64,000 nt of DNA from positions 1-64,000 of the forward strand of contig NZ_JAPSKE010000020.1 of the NCBI RefSeq assembly GCF_031177825.1. The letters run 5' to 3'. This DNA comes from Paenibacillus sp. GTDB taxonomy: Bacteria > Bacillota > Bacilli > Paenibacillales > YIM-B00363. The position numbers and the translations under genes are program-made. This document shows positions 19,110 to 27,829 of the stretch, piece by piece (the first letter of the stretch is position 1; every line of letters begins with the position of its first letter). The notes beneath the pieces were generated by a model. The model ran no database searches and was not told where the DNA came from. It was given only the letters and a program-made list of their open reading frames with translations.

Positions 19110-20224
19110 AAATCCGAATCACGAACGGGATGTTCGTGGCGATCCTCGTGAATATGGTGTACGCGAAAGCGATCGGGGTCACGCAAGGGATGGTGGCGCG
19201 GGAGATCGGGCAAGACATGTGGCTCGCCACGACGCTCGCGACGCTGCAGGGCGTCGGGATGATCTATCTCAGTTACGTCGTGCTCAAGAAGACGCCGCAG
19301 ATGGATTTCGTGGAGCTGGCGAACGCGGCGTTCGGCCGCTGGTTCGGCATGTTCGTCACCTTGGCGTTGATCGTCTTCTTCTTCGGCGCCTTCGGCACCG
19401 TCATGTTGACGTTCGTGTATCATCTTCGCGATTATTTCTTGCCCGAGATGCCGCTCTTCGCGTTCGTCCTCGCCGCGCTCGGCATCGGCTGGTTCGCCGC
19501 ATACCACGGACTCGAAGTCATGGGGCGGATGGCGTTCGGCGGCGTCTTCTTCATCCTGCTGTTGAACGCGCTCATCTTGATCGGGTCGTACATGGAGATC
19601 GATCTGGACAATCTTCGCCCCGTCATGGAGTCCGGTCTGCCGAAGATTCTATGGGCCAGTCGCCACAGCGATACCGATTGGGCGATGGCGACGATGGTCG
19701 CCGGCATGATTCAGCCGATGGTGAAGAACCCGGAGGTGCGGGGACGCTCCGGTATGGCGGGGATCGCGCTCGGGGGCGTTATGGTCGCCATGTGGCCGCT
19801 CTTGGAGGCGGGGGTACTGTCCGCCGAGGTGACCCAGGAGTACTTCGTCTCCTGCATGAAGCTGGCGAGGAACGCGCACATCGGCCACTTCATCCAACGG
19901 TACGAGATGATTATGGTCGCCTGCTTTTCCGTCTCCAGCATCCTGCAGATCACCATGTGCCTCTTCACCGCTTCGATCGCGGCGTCCAAGGCGGTCGGCC
20001 TGAAGGATTATCGGCCGATGCTGATCCCGATCGGGCTCGCGCTCGGCGCATTCGCCTATTGGGCGTTGCGCGACCATATGCGAGCGTTGGAGCTCATGGA
20101 GATGTGGCCGTACCTCGCCCTGCCGATCGCCATCGGTCTTCCGGCGCTGCTGCTCGTCGCCCGCCTGCTCGCGAAGAAGCGAGTCCGGAAGGCGGCCGAG
20201 GCGGCGCCGCCGTCTTCGTCTTGA
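19106..20224 (+). CDS. Endospore germination permease, GerAB family
   Basis: 372 residues, about 10 membrane helices, APC-superfamily fold: MKIRITNGMFVAILVNMVYAKAIGVTQGMVARE, then GVGMIYLSYVVLKKTP and DFVELANAAFGRWFGMF. GerAB proteins form the germinant-binding subunit. The helix-1 Gly region and acidic residues typical of the family are present. It overlaps gerAC by 4 bases and closes the operon. It is convergent with the sensor kinase, with only 17 bases between stops and no obvious terminator. Confidence 0.92.
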   Translation: MKIRITNGMFVAILVNMVYAKAIGVTQGMVAREIGQDMWLATTLATLQGVGMIYLSYVVLKKTPQMDFVELANAAFGRWFGMFVTLALIVFFFGAFGTVMLTFVYHLRDYFLPEMPLFAFVLAALGIGWFAAYHGLEVMGRMAFGGVFFILLLNALILIGSYMEIDLDNLRPVMESGLPKILWASRHSDTDWAMATMVAGMIQPMVKNPEVRGRSGMAGIALGGVMVAMWPLLEAGVLSAEVTQEYFVSCMKLARNAHIGHFIQRYEMIMVACFSVSSILQITMCLFTASIAASKAVGLKDYRPMLIPIGLALGAFAYWALRDHMRALELMEMWPYLALPIAIGLPALLLVARLLAKKRVRKAAEAAPPSSS

Positions 20225-20241
20225 CTCGCGCCGCGCGCGCT

Positions 20242-21984
20242 TTACCCGCCGATCGGCACGGAAACGACGAACTCGATCGTGCGCGGCGCAGGCGTGCTGA
20301 CCGTCACCTTGCCTCGGTATTGGCGCGCCTTCTCCCGCACGATCGAGAGGCCGAGGCCGGAGTGGCCGTCTCGCTTCTTCGTCGTGTAGGTCGGCTGGAA
20401 CATCCGCAGCAGCTCCTCGTTCGAAAGCTCGTCCCGCAGCGTGTTCGATACGGAAAAGACGATTTCCTCGCGCTCCATCCACCCGTTGACGGAGACGCGG
20501 CGATCCTCCGGCGACAATTCCATGACCTCCTCGAACGCGTTGTCGATCAGGTTCGCCAAGATTTTGACGAGATCGACCGACTTCACGCCTTGGATGCTTT
20601 CGATGCCTTTCATCCCCTCGAACCGATAAGCGAAGTCGATGCGCTGACGCAGCGCCACGGCGGATTTCGATTGAATGATCGCGGCGACGGCCGGGTGGCC
20701 GATGCTGACGATATCGTTCATGGCGATCGTCTCGTCGACGAGCTCTTTAATGTACCGATGCAGCTGGTCGAACCGCTTCGTGTCGGCCATCGCCTTGAGC
20801 GTGTTGAGGTGGTTCACGAAGTCGTGGCGTTCCCCGCGAACGGCGACGAACAGCGACTCCACCTCTTCGTTGTAATTGTCCTGCACCGTCTGCGCCACTT
20901 CGTCCCGCGTTCGCTTGACGTACCGGTACAGCAGGCCGATCATCGCAAGGCTCGCGGCGAACGCGAGGAACGTGACCAACCCTAAGTTTTTCAGCTGCTC
21001 GTTCAGCTTCGACTGGACGAAGGCGTAATCGGTCGTAATGCCGATGACGTACGGCTGTCCGTCCAACGGAGCGGCCACGGGATAATACGTTCGGTACACG
21101 CTCCGACCGTCGATGCGTTCGAAGCGGTGCAGCACTTGCGATTGCCGGTAAGCGGCATCGATGTGAGCGGCATCGTTCGGGGAGCGAAGCTCGTAAGCGC
21201 CGAACAACACCTTCCGATGATCGTACATCGCCATCTCGATGCCGTGCCGAACGTTGACGAGCTCTTCGTCGGGCACGGAGAACGTCAGCGGGTTAAACAG
21301 CGTGATCTCCAGCACCTGTTCGTGCTGCTCCATCGTATCCTTCAAGATCGTCTCCACGCCCGCGTACCGCTCTAACTCTTCGATATATTTGGTGTTCATG
21401 ATCGGATTGATCAAGTAATCGGTCGTTCCGTCGTAGAAGTATCCGAATTTGTTTTTCTTGTCGGACAAGATCGAGGAGGACGGGGCGATTTCGCCGGCCC
21501 AATAATTCGTCATGCTTTGTCCGTAATCGAGCCCCTCGACGTTGCGATGGTCGAACAGCTGCAGGAACGCGTCGTGATAGTTGTCCCACGTCTTGGTGCT
21601 GAGCCCGATCTCCCGCGGATCCGAGGACCGAACGGTAACTACGTCGTCCGGCGTGCGGGCGAACAACGTAACGTAGCCGATGTTCAGTTCTTCCGCCAAT
21701 CGCTTCAGCCGCTCGTTATCGACCTGCCGATAGGAGGCGGGCAGGGCGTATTTGGCGGCGATGGCCGCGGAGCGCAGGTTGGAGGCCATTAACGTATCGA
21801 CGTATCGATAAGCTTGCTGCGAACGGTCGACGCTGATTTTGATTTGCGCGGACATCTCCCGCATTTGCGTTTCGAGCGTTCGGTGAAGTTCCCGTTTCGT
21901 GGTCCAATAATTCGCGATATCGTTCGCGAGCAGCAATCCGATCACGAAAAGAAGAGCGTACAGCATAATTTTACGGCCGGCCAT
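20242..21984 (-). CDS. Orphan sensor histidine kinase with Spo0B-type dimerisation and GHKL ATPase domains
   Basis: 580 residues: a TM helix at 7-25, a ~300-residue extracellular sensor, a second TM near 335-355, then RGERHDFVNHLNTLKAMADTKRFDQ, the short helical pair seen in CitA/DcuS/YufL- and Spo0B-like kinases with His in RHDFVNH, followed by a GHKL domain (N-box ILANLIDNAFEEV; G-boxes HSGLGLSIVREKA). Upstream AGGAGG is 7 bases from ATG. No response regulator adjoins it, so its partner is elsewhere. It may sense a small organic ligand by analogy with the CitA class. Divergent from a small hypothetical gene. Confidence 0.85.
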   Translation of the reverse strand: MAGRKIMLYALLFVIGLLLANDIANYWTTKRELHRTLETQMREMSAQIKISVDRSQQAYRYVDTLMASNLRSAAIAAKYALPASYRQVDNERLKRLAEELNIGYVTLFARTPDDVVTVRSSDPREIGLSTKTWDNYHDAFLQLFDHRNVEGLDYGQSMTNYWAGEIAPSSSILSDKKNKFGYFYDGTTDYLINPIMNTKYIEELERYAGVETILKDTMEQHEQVLEITLFNPLTFSVPDEELVNVRHGIEMAMYDHRKVLFGAYELRSPNDAAHIDAAYRQSQVLHRFERIDGRSVYRTYYPVAAPLDGQPYVIGITTDYAFVQSKLNEQLKNLGLVTFLAFAASLAMIGLLYRYVKRTRDEVAQTVQDNYNEEVESLFVAVRGERHDFVNHLNTLKAMADTKRFDQLHRYIKELVDETIAMNDIVSIGHPAVAAIIQSKSAVALRQRIDFAYRFEGMKGIESIQGVKSVDLVKILANLIDNAFEEVMELSPEDRRVSVNGWMEREEIVFSVSNTLRDELSNEELLRMFQPTYTTKKRDGHSGLGLSIVREKARQYRGKVTVSTPAPRTIEFVVSVPIGG

Positions 21985-22185
21985 TGAACATCCTCCTGAA
22001 CTCCCGCGATATGCAACATCTTACACGATTTTAGTAGTATTTTACAGCAGTGTTCGACACGATCCGCGAACGCTCGACAAAACGTTGCCTTCGCCCAACC
22101 TGCTTCGCATGTGCGTACGTACATACCGAGAGGACCGCCCTTGCATACGTTGAGGTCATAAGCGGACGAAGGGAGGAAATCGCAG

Positions 22186-22494
22186 ATGACGCTGCAGGAA
22201 ATTCAGGAGATTCAACTCGAGTCTTGCCATCGATACGCGGGGATGCCGGTTTGCGCCGTTCTGCGTGACGGTACGCACGTATACGGCGTGCTCGGCGGCC
22301 TGCATGACGGAAAGCTGATCTTGCACCGCGCCGCGCAAGGCCCGGGCAAACTCGCGGTCAGCTCGGCCAAGGCGAAGCGGGCGCTCCGCGCGAAGACGAA
22401 GGCGTTCGGGTACGGTCCTTACTATCCGGGGGCGTATGCCGTCGACGCCGCTTTGGTCGCGCTGCTGTTTACGCTGCCGTTTTTATTTTACTAA
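22186..22494 (+). CDS. Hypothetical protein with C-terminal membrane segment
   Basis: 102 residues. The N-terminal half is a compact domain (QLESCHRYAGMPVCAVLRDGTHVYGVLGGLHDGKLIL) resembling small SH3/Sm-like barrels. A Lys/Arg-rich stretch follows, then YGPYYPGAYAVD and a hydrophobic C-terminal anchor (AALVALLFTLPFLFY). GGGAGGAAATCGCAG precedes the ATG. I do not recognise the family; similar Tyr/Pro/Gly-rich, tail-anchored small proteins occur among spore-coat candidates, but that is only a suggestion. A strong terminator follows. Confidence 0.6.
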   Translation: MTLQEIQEIQLESCHRYAGMPVCAVLRDGTHVYGVLGGLHDGKLILHRAAQGPGKLAVSSAKAKRALRAKTKAFGYGPYYPGAYAVDAALVALLFTLPFLFY

Positions 22495-22516
22495 ATTTTC
22501 GGGGAAAAAGGTTCCC

Positions 22517-22555
22517 AGACCGGTAGCCGCCTTCTTGGCGGATATCGGTCTTTTT
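22517..22555 (+). terminator. Rho-independent terminator
   Basis: A 15-base stem (22517-22531 with 22537-22551, two mismatches) is followed by TTTTTC. Confidence 0.85.
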
Positions 22556-22573
22556 CGTCCGGGTCGAAAAAAC

Positions 22574-22604
22574 TTGAATATAGGGTATAACCCTATTGTA
22601 TACT
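22574..22604 (+). promoter_or_regulatory. csoR promoter with CsoR operator
   Basis: ATAGGGT-ATA-ACCCTAT (22580-22596) is a perfect 7-3-7 palindrome placed between a -35 TTGAAT (22574-22579) and a -10 TATACT (22599-22604). This G/C-tract palindrome is typical of CsoR sites and implies copper-relieved autorepression. Confidence 0.75.
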
Positions 22605-22626
22605 ATAGAAAACAAGGAGGATGTCC

Positions 22627-22959
22627 ATGGAGACGAAGCCGACGGAAGGACGCCAGCATCATCATCGCGAACATGAACACGAGAGGAAAAGTCATCACTC
22701 CGATAAGGTGAAGTCGAATCTGATCAGCCGGTTGAATCGGATCGAAGGACAAGTCCGCGGCGTAAGGGGCTTGATCGAGAAAGATACGTACTGCGACGAC
22801 GTGTTGAACCAGATCGCGTCGATTCAGTCGGCGCTCAACGGGGTAGGGAAGCTGCTGCTGGAGCACCATATGAAGAGCTGCGTCCTCGAACGGATCCAAG
22901 AAGGGGATACGGACGCGATCGACGAGCTGCTGGTTACGGTCAACAAGCTGATGAAATAA
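22627..22959 (+). CDS. csoR: CsoR family copper-sensing transcriptional repressor
   Basis: 110 residues, all-helical CsoR/RcnR fold. The Cu(I) ligand set Cys56, His81, Cys85 has the exact spacing (25 and 4) of B. subtilis CsoR C45/H70/C74, so copper specificity is well supported. A His-rich N-terminal tail (HHHREHEHERKSHH) is an extra. Helix alpha1 LISRLNRIEGQVRGVRGLIE is the DNA-contacting family signature. ATG 22627 is 6 bases after AAGGAGG; the ATG at 22621 directly touches the ribosome site and is unlikely. A perfect operator lies in its own promoter and a related site is upstream of copZ. Confidence 0.93.
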   Translation: METKPTEGRQHHHREHEHERKSHHSDKVKSNLISRLNRIEGQVRGVRGLIEKDTYCDDVLNQIASIQSALNGVGKLLLEHHMKSCVLERIQEGDTDAIDELLVTVNKLMK

Positions 22960-22989
22960 CGGGATTCGATAAAATATGCGAAGCCCCCC

Positions 22990-23024
22990 TTGACTCTAGA
23001 TAGGGTACGGGGGTATGTTATAAT
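22990..23024 (+). promoter_or_regulatory. copZA promoter with CsoR-type operator
   Basis: TTGACT (22990-22995) and TATGTT (23014-23019; alternatively TATAAT 23019-23024) flank ATAGGGTACGGGGGTAT (23000-23016), which resembles CsoR operators of copZA promoters. CsoR bound here would block RNA polymerase until Cu(I) binds. Confidence 0.65.
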
Positions 23025-23053
23025 CGACAAAACAAAAAGGAGCTGGATTCGAA

Positions 23054-23257
23054 ATGACGAGCATTACGTTCCAAGTGAAAGGCATGAGCTGCAACCATTG
23101 CGTGAAATCGATCGAGGGCGCGCTCCAGGAAGTCGGCGCCGCCGGGAAGGTCGACTTGGCTCAAGGCACGGTGACGGTGCAATACGAAGAAGGCAAGCTG
23201 TCCGCGGCGTCGCTGAAAGAGACGATCGAAGAGCAAGGATACGACGTCGTCGGGTAA
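23054..23257 (+). CDS. copZ: Copper chaperone CopZ
   Basis: 67 residues forming one heavy-metal-associated domain, with the Cu(I)-binding GMSCNHC (Cys13, Cys16). The Gly-Tyr-Asp C-terminus is typical of CopZ. It carries Cu(I) in the cytoplasm to the CopA ATPase and to CsoR. AAAAGGAG lies upstream. It is 44 bases from copA, in the same transcript. Confidence 0.95.
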   Translation: MTSITFQVKGMSCNHCVKSIEGALQEVGAAGKVDLAQGTVTVQYEEGKLSAASLKETIEEQGYDVVG

Positions 23258-23301
23258 TCGGGACGCCGGCAGGTCATCGACGGAATCGGGGAGAGAGAGC
23301 T

Positions 23302-25530
23302 ATGCAGGCTGCGACGGACGATCGACGGTTGAAACAAACGACGCTTCAAATTACGGGGATGACGTGCGCGGCTTGCGCGACCCGTATCGAGAAGGGACTC
23401 GGCAAGCTGCCCGGCGTGGAATCGGCCGCCGTCAACTTCGCCATGGAGACGGCGCGCGTGTCGTACGCGCCGGACGCGGTGTCGGTGCAGGACATGCGGC
23501 AGAAGGTGGAGAAGCTCGGATACGAGGCGACTCCCGTAATCGATGCGGCCGGCGCCGAGGAACGACGGGCGGACGAGCTGCGGCGGCAGCGCGCGAAGCT
23601 CGCCGTCTCGGCGGCGCTCTCGCTGCCGCTGCTCTGGGCGATGGCCGGGCACTTCTCGTTCGCGTCCTGGATTTGGGTGCCGTCGCCGTTCATGAATCCG
23701 TGGTTCCAGCTCGTTCTCTCGGCCCCGGTCCAATTCATCGTCGGGAAATCGTTCTACGAAGGCGCGTACAAGGCGCTGCGCAACGGATCGGCCAACATGG
23801 ACGTGCTTGTGGCGCTCGGTACGTCTGCCGCCTTTTTCTATAGTCTATACTTAACGATAGAGTGGTACGCCGCGGGAGCGTCCGCCCATCACGGTCCGGC
23901 GCTCTACTACGAAACCAGCGCCGTGCTCATCACGCTTGTCGTGCTCGGCAAGCTGTTCGAAGCGCAGGCCAAGGGACGCACGTCCGCCGCGATCAAGTCG
24001 CTTATGAGCTTGCAAGCGAAGACGGCGCTCGTCGTCCGCGACGGACGGGAGACGGTCGTAACGATCGAAGACGTCGTCCCGGGCGATCTCGTCCTCGTGC
24101 GTCCCGGCGAGAAGGTGCCGGTCGACGGCGTCGTCGTCGAAGGCGAATCCGCCGTCGACGAATCGATGCTGACCGGGGAGAGCATCCCGGTCGAGAAGCG
24201 TCCCGGCGACGACGTCATCGGCGCGACGATGAACAAGAACGGCGCGCTTCGGATCCGGGCGTCGAAGGTCGGCAAGGAGACGGCGCTCGCCAGAATCGTC
24301 AAGATCGTCGAGGAGGCCCAAGGCTCCAAGGCGCCGATCCAGCGGGTGGCCGACCGCATCTCCGGCGTGTTCGTGCCGATCGTCGTCGTCCTGGCGGCGA
24401 TCGCGTTCGCCGCCTGGTATTTCGTGCTCGCGCCGGGCGACGTGCCGGCCGCGCTCGAGAAGACTATAGCCGTTCTCGTCATCGCCTGCCCGTGCGCCCT
24501 CGGCCTCGCGACGCCGACGTCGATTATGGCCGGCTCCGGCCGGGCGGCCGAGCTCGGCATCCTGTTCAAGGGCGGCGAGCACCTGGAAGCGGCGCATAAG
24601 CTCGACACGATCGTGCTCGACAAGACGGGCACCGTCACGAAGGGCAAGCCGGAGCTGACCGACGTGCGCAGCGAGCTGGATCGCAGCGTGTTCCTGAAGC
24701 TCGTCGGCGCGGCGGAGAGCCGCTCCGAGCATCCGCTCGCGGAAGCGATCGTCGCCGGGGCGAAGGCCGCGGGCCTCGCGCTCCCGAAGGCGACGTCGTT
24801 CGAGGCGATCCCGGGCAAGGGCGTATCGGCCGTCGTCGAAGGGCGCGCCGTGCTCGTCGGCACCCGGCGGCTGCTCGAGGAGAGGGGCATCGACGCCCGC
24901 GGGGCCTACGACGCGATGCGCCGCTACGAAGAGGCGGGGAAGACGGCGATGCTCGTCGCCGTGGACGGCCGCTACGCGGGCGTCGTCGCCGTGGCCGACA
25001 CGGTGAAGCCGACCTCGAAGGAGGCCGTCGCCCGCCTGCGCGCTATGGGGCTTCGCGTCGTCATGATGACCGGCGACAACGAGCGCACGGCCCGGGCGAT
25101 CGCGGCGCAGGTCGGCGTCGACGACGTCCTGGCCGAGGTACTCCCGGAGGGGAAAGCCGCGGAGGTCAAGAAGCTGCAGGCGCAGGGCCGCAAGGTCGGC
25201 ATGGTCGGCGACGGCATCAACGACGCCCCCGCGCTGGCGGTCGCCGACATCGGCATGGCCGTCGGCACCGGCGCCGACGTCGCCATCGAAGCGGCGGACG
25301 TCACGCTCATGCGGGGCGACCTCTCGAGTATCGCCGACGCGATTCGCATGAGCCGCCGCACGATGGGCAACATCCGCCAGAACTTGTTCTGGGCGCTCGC
25401 CTACAATACGCTCGGCATTCCGATCGCCGCGATCGGGCTGCTCGCGCCGTGGGTAGCCGGCGCGGCGATGGCGCTCAGCTCGGTCTCGGTCGTGCTGAAC
25501 GCCCTTCGCTTGCAGAAGGTAAAGCTGTAG
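23302..25530 (+). CDS. copA: Copper-exporting P1B-type ATPase CopA
   Basis: 742 residues. A single N-terminal metal-binding domain (GMTCAAC, Cys22/Cys25), where Bacillus CopA usually has two. Then eight-helix topology with the copper-site CPC motif at 396-398 (ACPCALGLATPTS), phosphorylation motif DKTGTVT (Asp440), SEHPLAEAIV, hinge MTGDNERTARAIA and GDGINDAPAL, and the last-helix MALSSVSVVLNALRL characteristic of Cu(I) ATPases. It pumps Cu(I) out at the cost of ATP. ATG 23302 follows a GGGGAGAGAGAG region; longer frames upstream overlap copZ and are spurious. Confidence 0.95.
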   Translation: MQAATDDRRLKQTTLQITGMTCAACATRIEKGLGKLPGVESAAVNFAMETARVSYAPDAVSVQDMRQKVEKLGYEATPVIDAAGAEERRADELRRQRAKLAVSAALSLPLLWAMAGHFSFASWIWVPSPFMNPWFQLVLSAPVQFIVGKSFYEGAYKALRNGSANMDVLVALGTSAAFFYSLYLTIEWYAAGASAHHGPALYYETSAVLITLVVLGKLFEAQAKGRTSAAIKSLMSLQAKTALVVRDGRETVVTIEDVVPGDLVLVRPGEKVPVDGVVVEGESAVDESMLTGESIPVEKRPGDDVIGATMNKNGALRIRASKVGKETALARIVKIVEEAQGSKAPIQRVADRISGVFVPIVVVLAAIAFAAWYFVLAPGDVPAALEKTIAVLVIACPCALGLATPTSIMAGSGRAAELGILFKGGEHLEAAHKLDTIVLDKTGTVTKGKPELTDVRSELDRSVFLKLVGAAESRSEHPLAEAIVAGAKAAGLALPKATSFEAIPGKGVSAVVEGRAVLVGTRRLLEERGIDARGAYDAMRRYEEAGKTAMLVAVDGRYAGVVAVADTVKPTSKEAVARLRAMGLRVVMMTGDNERTARAIAAQVGVDDVLAEVLPEGKAAEVKKLQAQGRKVGMVGDGINDAPALAVADIGMAVGTGADVAIEAADVTLMRGDLSSIADAIRMSRRTMGNIRQNLFWALAYNTLGIPIAAIGLLAPWVAGAAMALSSVSVVLNALRLQKVKL

Positions 25531-25585
25531 GACTTCCCTCGGAAGAAGCGCCACTCAATTTTTGGGAAATGGAGCCATACGCCAG

Positions 25586-26452
25586 ATGAACCGTTTGTTA
25601 TTTGCGTCCCTCGGCGCCTCTCTGCTGCTCCTGAACGCGTCCTGCTCGTTTCTGGAGCCGGCCGGCGGGCATGGGCACGGGCACGACGCGGCGAGCCGCC
25701 GCGCCAGCGGCGCCCCCGCCGAAAGCGGGCACGCCCACCACGGGGGCGGAGAGGCGGCCTACGGCGCGCCGAAGGCGAGCTTCGCCTTCCCGGACGGCGT
25801 CCCCGCGCCGGGCAAGTCGACGACGCTGACGATCGGCCTGCGGGACGAGGCGGGCGCCGTCATCGAGAAGTTCGACGTCAATCACGAGAAGCTGATGCAT
25901 TTGATCGTCGTGAGCGAGGACCTGTCGCACTTCGAGCATCTGCATCCCGAATACGAAGGGAACGGGACGTTCCGCGTCGACCTGACCTTCCCCGCCGGAG
26001 GGCGGTATAAGCTGTTCGCGGACTTCGCGCCGTCGGGCGGAGCGCAGACGACGATCGGCGAATGGATCGACGTCGAGGGCGAAGGCGCGGGCCGGCCGAT
26101 CGTTCCGGACGCCGAGCTTGCGAAGACGATCGACGGGATGCGGATCGAGCTCGACGTCGAGGGCCTCTCGCCGAACGCCGACACGATGCTGACGTTCTCC
26201 TTCAAGGACGCCGCGTCGGGGCGGCCGGTCGACGATCTGGAGCCGTATCTCGGCGCCGTCGGTCACGTCGTGATCCTCTCGAAGGATGCGGAGACGTACC
26301 TGCACGTGCATCCGGCGGACGAAGCGTCGACCGGGCCGAAAGCGATGTTCCACACATCGTTCCCGTCGAGCGGGACGTACAAGATTTGGGGACAATTCCA
26401 ACATCAAGGTCGATTGATTACGGTTCCGTTCGTCGTGAACGTAACGAAGTAA
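25586..26452 (+). CDS. His-rich lipoprotein, probable copper-binding accessory of the cop operon
   Basis: 288 residues. Hydrophobic signal MNRLLFASLGASLLLLNASC with a lipobox-like ASC (Cys20; Asn at -3 is unusual), then a His/Gly-rich linker (GGHGHGHDAA, HAHHGGG). Two copies of an Ig/YtkA-like beta domain follow, each with a metal-like motif: LIVVSEDLSHFEHLHPE and VILSKDAETYLHVHPADE. It lies 55 bases after copA with no terminator between, so it is probably co-transcribed. An extracytoplasmic copper buffer or acceptor role is inferred. The start could be a TTG 24 bases upstream. Confidence 0.65.
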   Translation: MNRLLFASLGASLLLLNASCSFLEPAGGHGHGHDAASRRASGAPAESGHAHHGGGEAAYGAPKASFAFPDGVPAPGKSTTLTIGLRDEAGAVIEKFDVNHEKLMHLIVVSEDLSHFEHLHPEYEGNGTFRVDLTFPAGGRYKLFADFAPSGGAQTTIGEWIDVEGEGAGRPIVPDAELAKTIDGMRIELDVEGLSPNADTMLTFSFKDAASGRPVDDLEPYLGAVGHVVILSKDAETYLHVHPADEASTGPKAMFHTSFPSSGTYKIWGQFQHQGRLITVPFVVNVTK

Positions 26453-26463
26453 TCGCCGCGGGC

Positions 26464-26495
26464 AACGCCGCTTCCTTCCGGGAGGCGGCGTTTCT
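26464..26495 (+). terminator. Terminator of the cop operon
   Basis: AACGCCGCTTCC (26464-26475) pairs with GGGAGGCGGCGTT with one or two mismatches, followed by TTTCTT. Confidence 0.7.
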
Positions 26496-26530
26496 TGGGG
26501 TGTTATCGCAACGAGAGGGGCAACCGACGC

Positions 26531-27739
26531 ATGGATCCCAAGGATCAACCGGTAATACCGACCGAACGCAGACATCATCTCGCGTTCGCCGTCGTCACAA
26601 TTCTTTATTGGACTTCTCTATATACGTACGTACCGATCTTGTCGCCGTACTTGCTCGAAGAGCTGAAAGTCGGGGCAGCGGCGGCCGGCATCATCCTCGG
26701 CGTCTACGGCTTCGTGCAAATTTTGCTGCGGCTGCCGCTCGGCATCTGGTCCGACCGGCTGCGCCGCCGACGGCCGTTCATCGCCCTCGGCATGCTGACC
26801 GGCGCGTTGTCCTGCCTGTTGTTCACGCTCGGCGACCATCCGGGATGGGCGTTCGCCGGGCGGGCGCTCAGCGGCATCTGCGCGTCGACGTGGGTCGCTT
26901 TCACCGTCCTGTACGCCGCCTACTTCCCGCGCAAGGACGTGCAGCGGGCCATGAGCGCGATCAGCTTCCTGATCGTCGTCGGCCAGCTGATCGGCATGGG
27001 CCTCAGCGGCTGGTTGGCCGAGGCGAGAGGGTCCGCCGCGACGTTCTACGCCGGCGCGGTCGCCGGGGCGATCGGGCTGCTGCTCGCGGCGTTCGTCAAG
27101 GAGCCCGCGGGCGGCGTCGCGCGCAACCCGATGCGGCTCGCCGACGTCGGCGTCGTCGTTCGCAGCGGTACGCTGCTGCGGGTGTCGACGCTGTCGATCC
27201 TCGCGCACAGCGTACTCTTCATTACGATGTTCGGCTTCACGCCGTCGTACGCGACGTCGACGCTCGGCGCGACGCGCTGGGAGCTCAGCTTGCTCAGCTT
27301 CGCCTTCATGGTGCCGCACGCGTTCGCGCAGCTGTACAGCGGCCGCTGGATCGCGCCTCGCATCGGGGCGTGGCGCACGATTCTAGTCGGCTTCGCCGTC
27401 AGCGGGCTGTGCACGCTGGCGATTCCGTTCGCGACGACGCTGCCGGCCCTCTATGCGACGCAGGCGATCAACGGCCTCGCGCAGGGGCTGCACTTCCCGC
27501 TGCTGCTGGCGCTCGCCATTCAAGGCGTCGCCGCGGAGAAGCAGGCGACGGCGATGGGATTCTACCAAGCCGCCTACGCGGCCGGCATGTTCGCCGGACC
27601 GTTCGCCGCCGGCTGGATCAACGAAATCGGGGGCCTGAACGCCGGGTTTTGGCTCGGGGGCGGCACGGCGCTCGCTTCCGTCGCCGTCACCGTCTGGTTC
27701 GCCTCCATCGCCTCTCGTCGCGCCGCGACGAATGCATAG
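26531..27739 (+). CDS. MFS transporter
   Basis: 402 residues with about 12 membrane helices. It has the MFS loop 2-3 motif GIWSDRLRRRRPFIALG and the TM5-like segment SFLIVVGQLIGMGLSGWL. The start ATG 26531 has GAGGGG 10 bases upstream. It belongs to the drug/sugar efflux-like group but the substrate is not deducible. No partner genes. A terminator separates it from the copper operon, and readthrough is possible. Confidence 0.85.
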   Translation: MDPKDQPVIPTERRHHLAFAVVTILYWTSLYTYVPILSPYLLEELKVGAAAAGIILGVYGFVQILLRLPLGIWSDRLRRRRPFIALGMLTGALSCLLFTLGDHPGWAFAGRALSGICASTWVAFTVLYAAYFPRKDVQRAMSAISFLIVVGQLIGMGLSGWLAEARGSAATFYAGAVAGAIGLLLAAFVKEPAGGVARNPMRLADVGVVVRSGTLLRVSTLSILAHSVLFITMFGFTPSYATSTLGATRWELSLLSFAFMVPHAFAQLYSGRWIAPRIGAWRTILVGFAVSGLCTLAIPFATTLPALYATQAINGLAQGLHFPLLLALAIQGVAAEKQATAMGFYQAAYAAGMFAGPFAAGWINEIGGLNAGFWLGGGTALASVAVTVWFASIASRRAATNA

Positions 27740-27762
27740 TCCCCGTCAATTTCTGGAAAACG

Positions 27763-27789
27763 TGCAACCTTTCGCGGCCGAGACGCGTC
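27763..27789 (+). promoter_or_regulatory. Possible ECF-sigma promoter
   Basis: TGCAACCTTT (27763-27772) and CGTC (27786-27789), with 17 bases between TGCAAC and CGTC, match the AAC/CGTC pattern of ECF sigma promoters. It lies ~40 bases upstream of the lipoprotein gene. Confidence 0.45.
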
Positions 27790-27829
27790 AGGAATCGTGT
27801 AGACAGAGCATACGGGAGGGATTTCACGC

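Noticed and set aside
22990..23301. N-terminal extension of CopA across copZ
   Set aside because: It overlaps copZ in another frame and lacks HMA residues; CopA starts at 23302.
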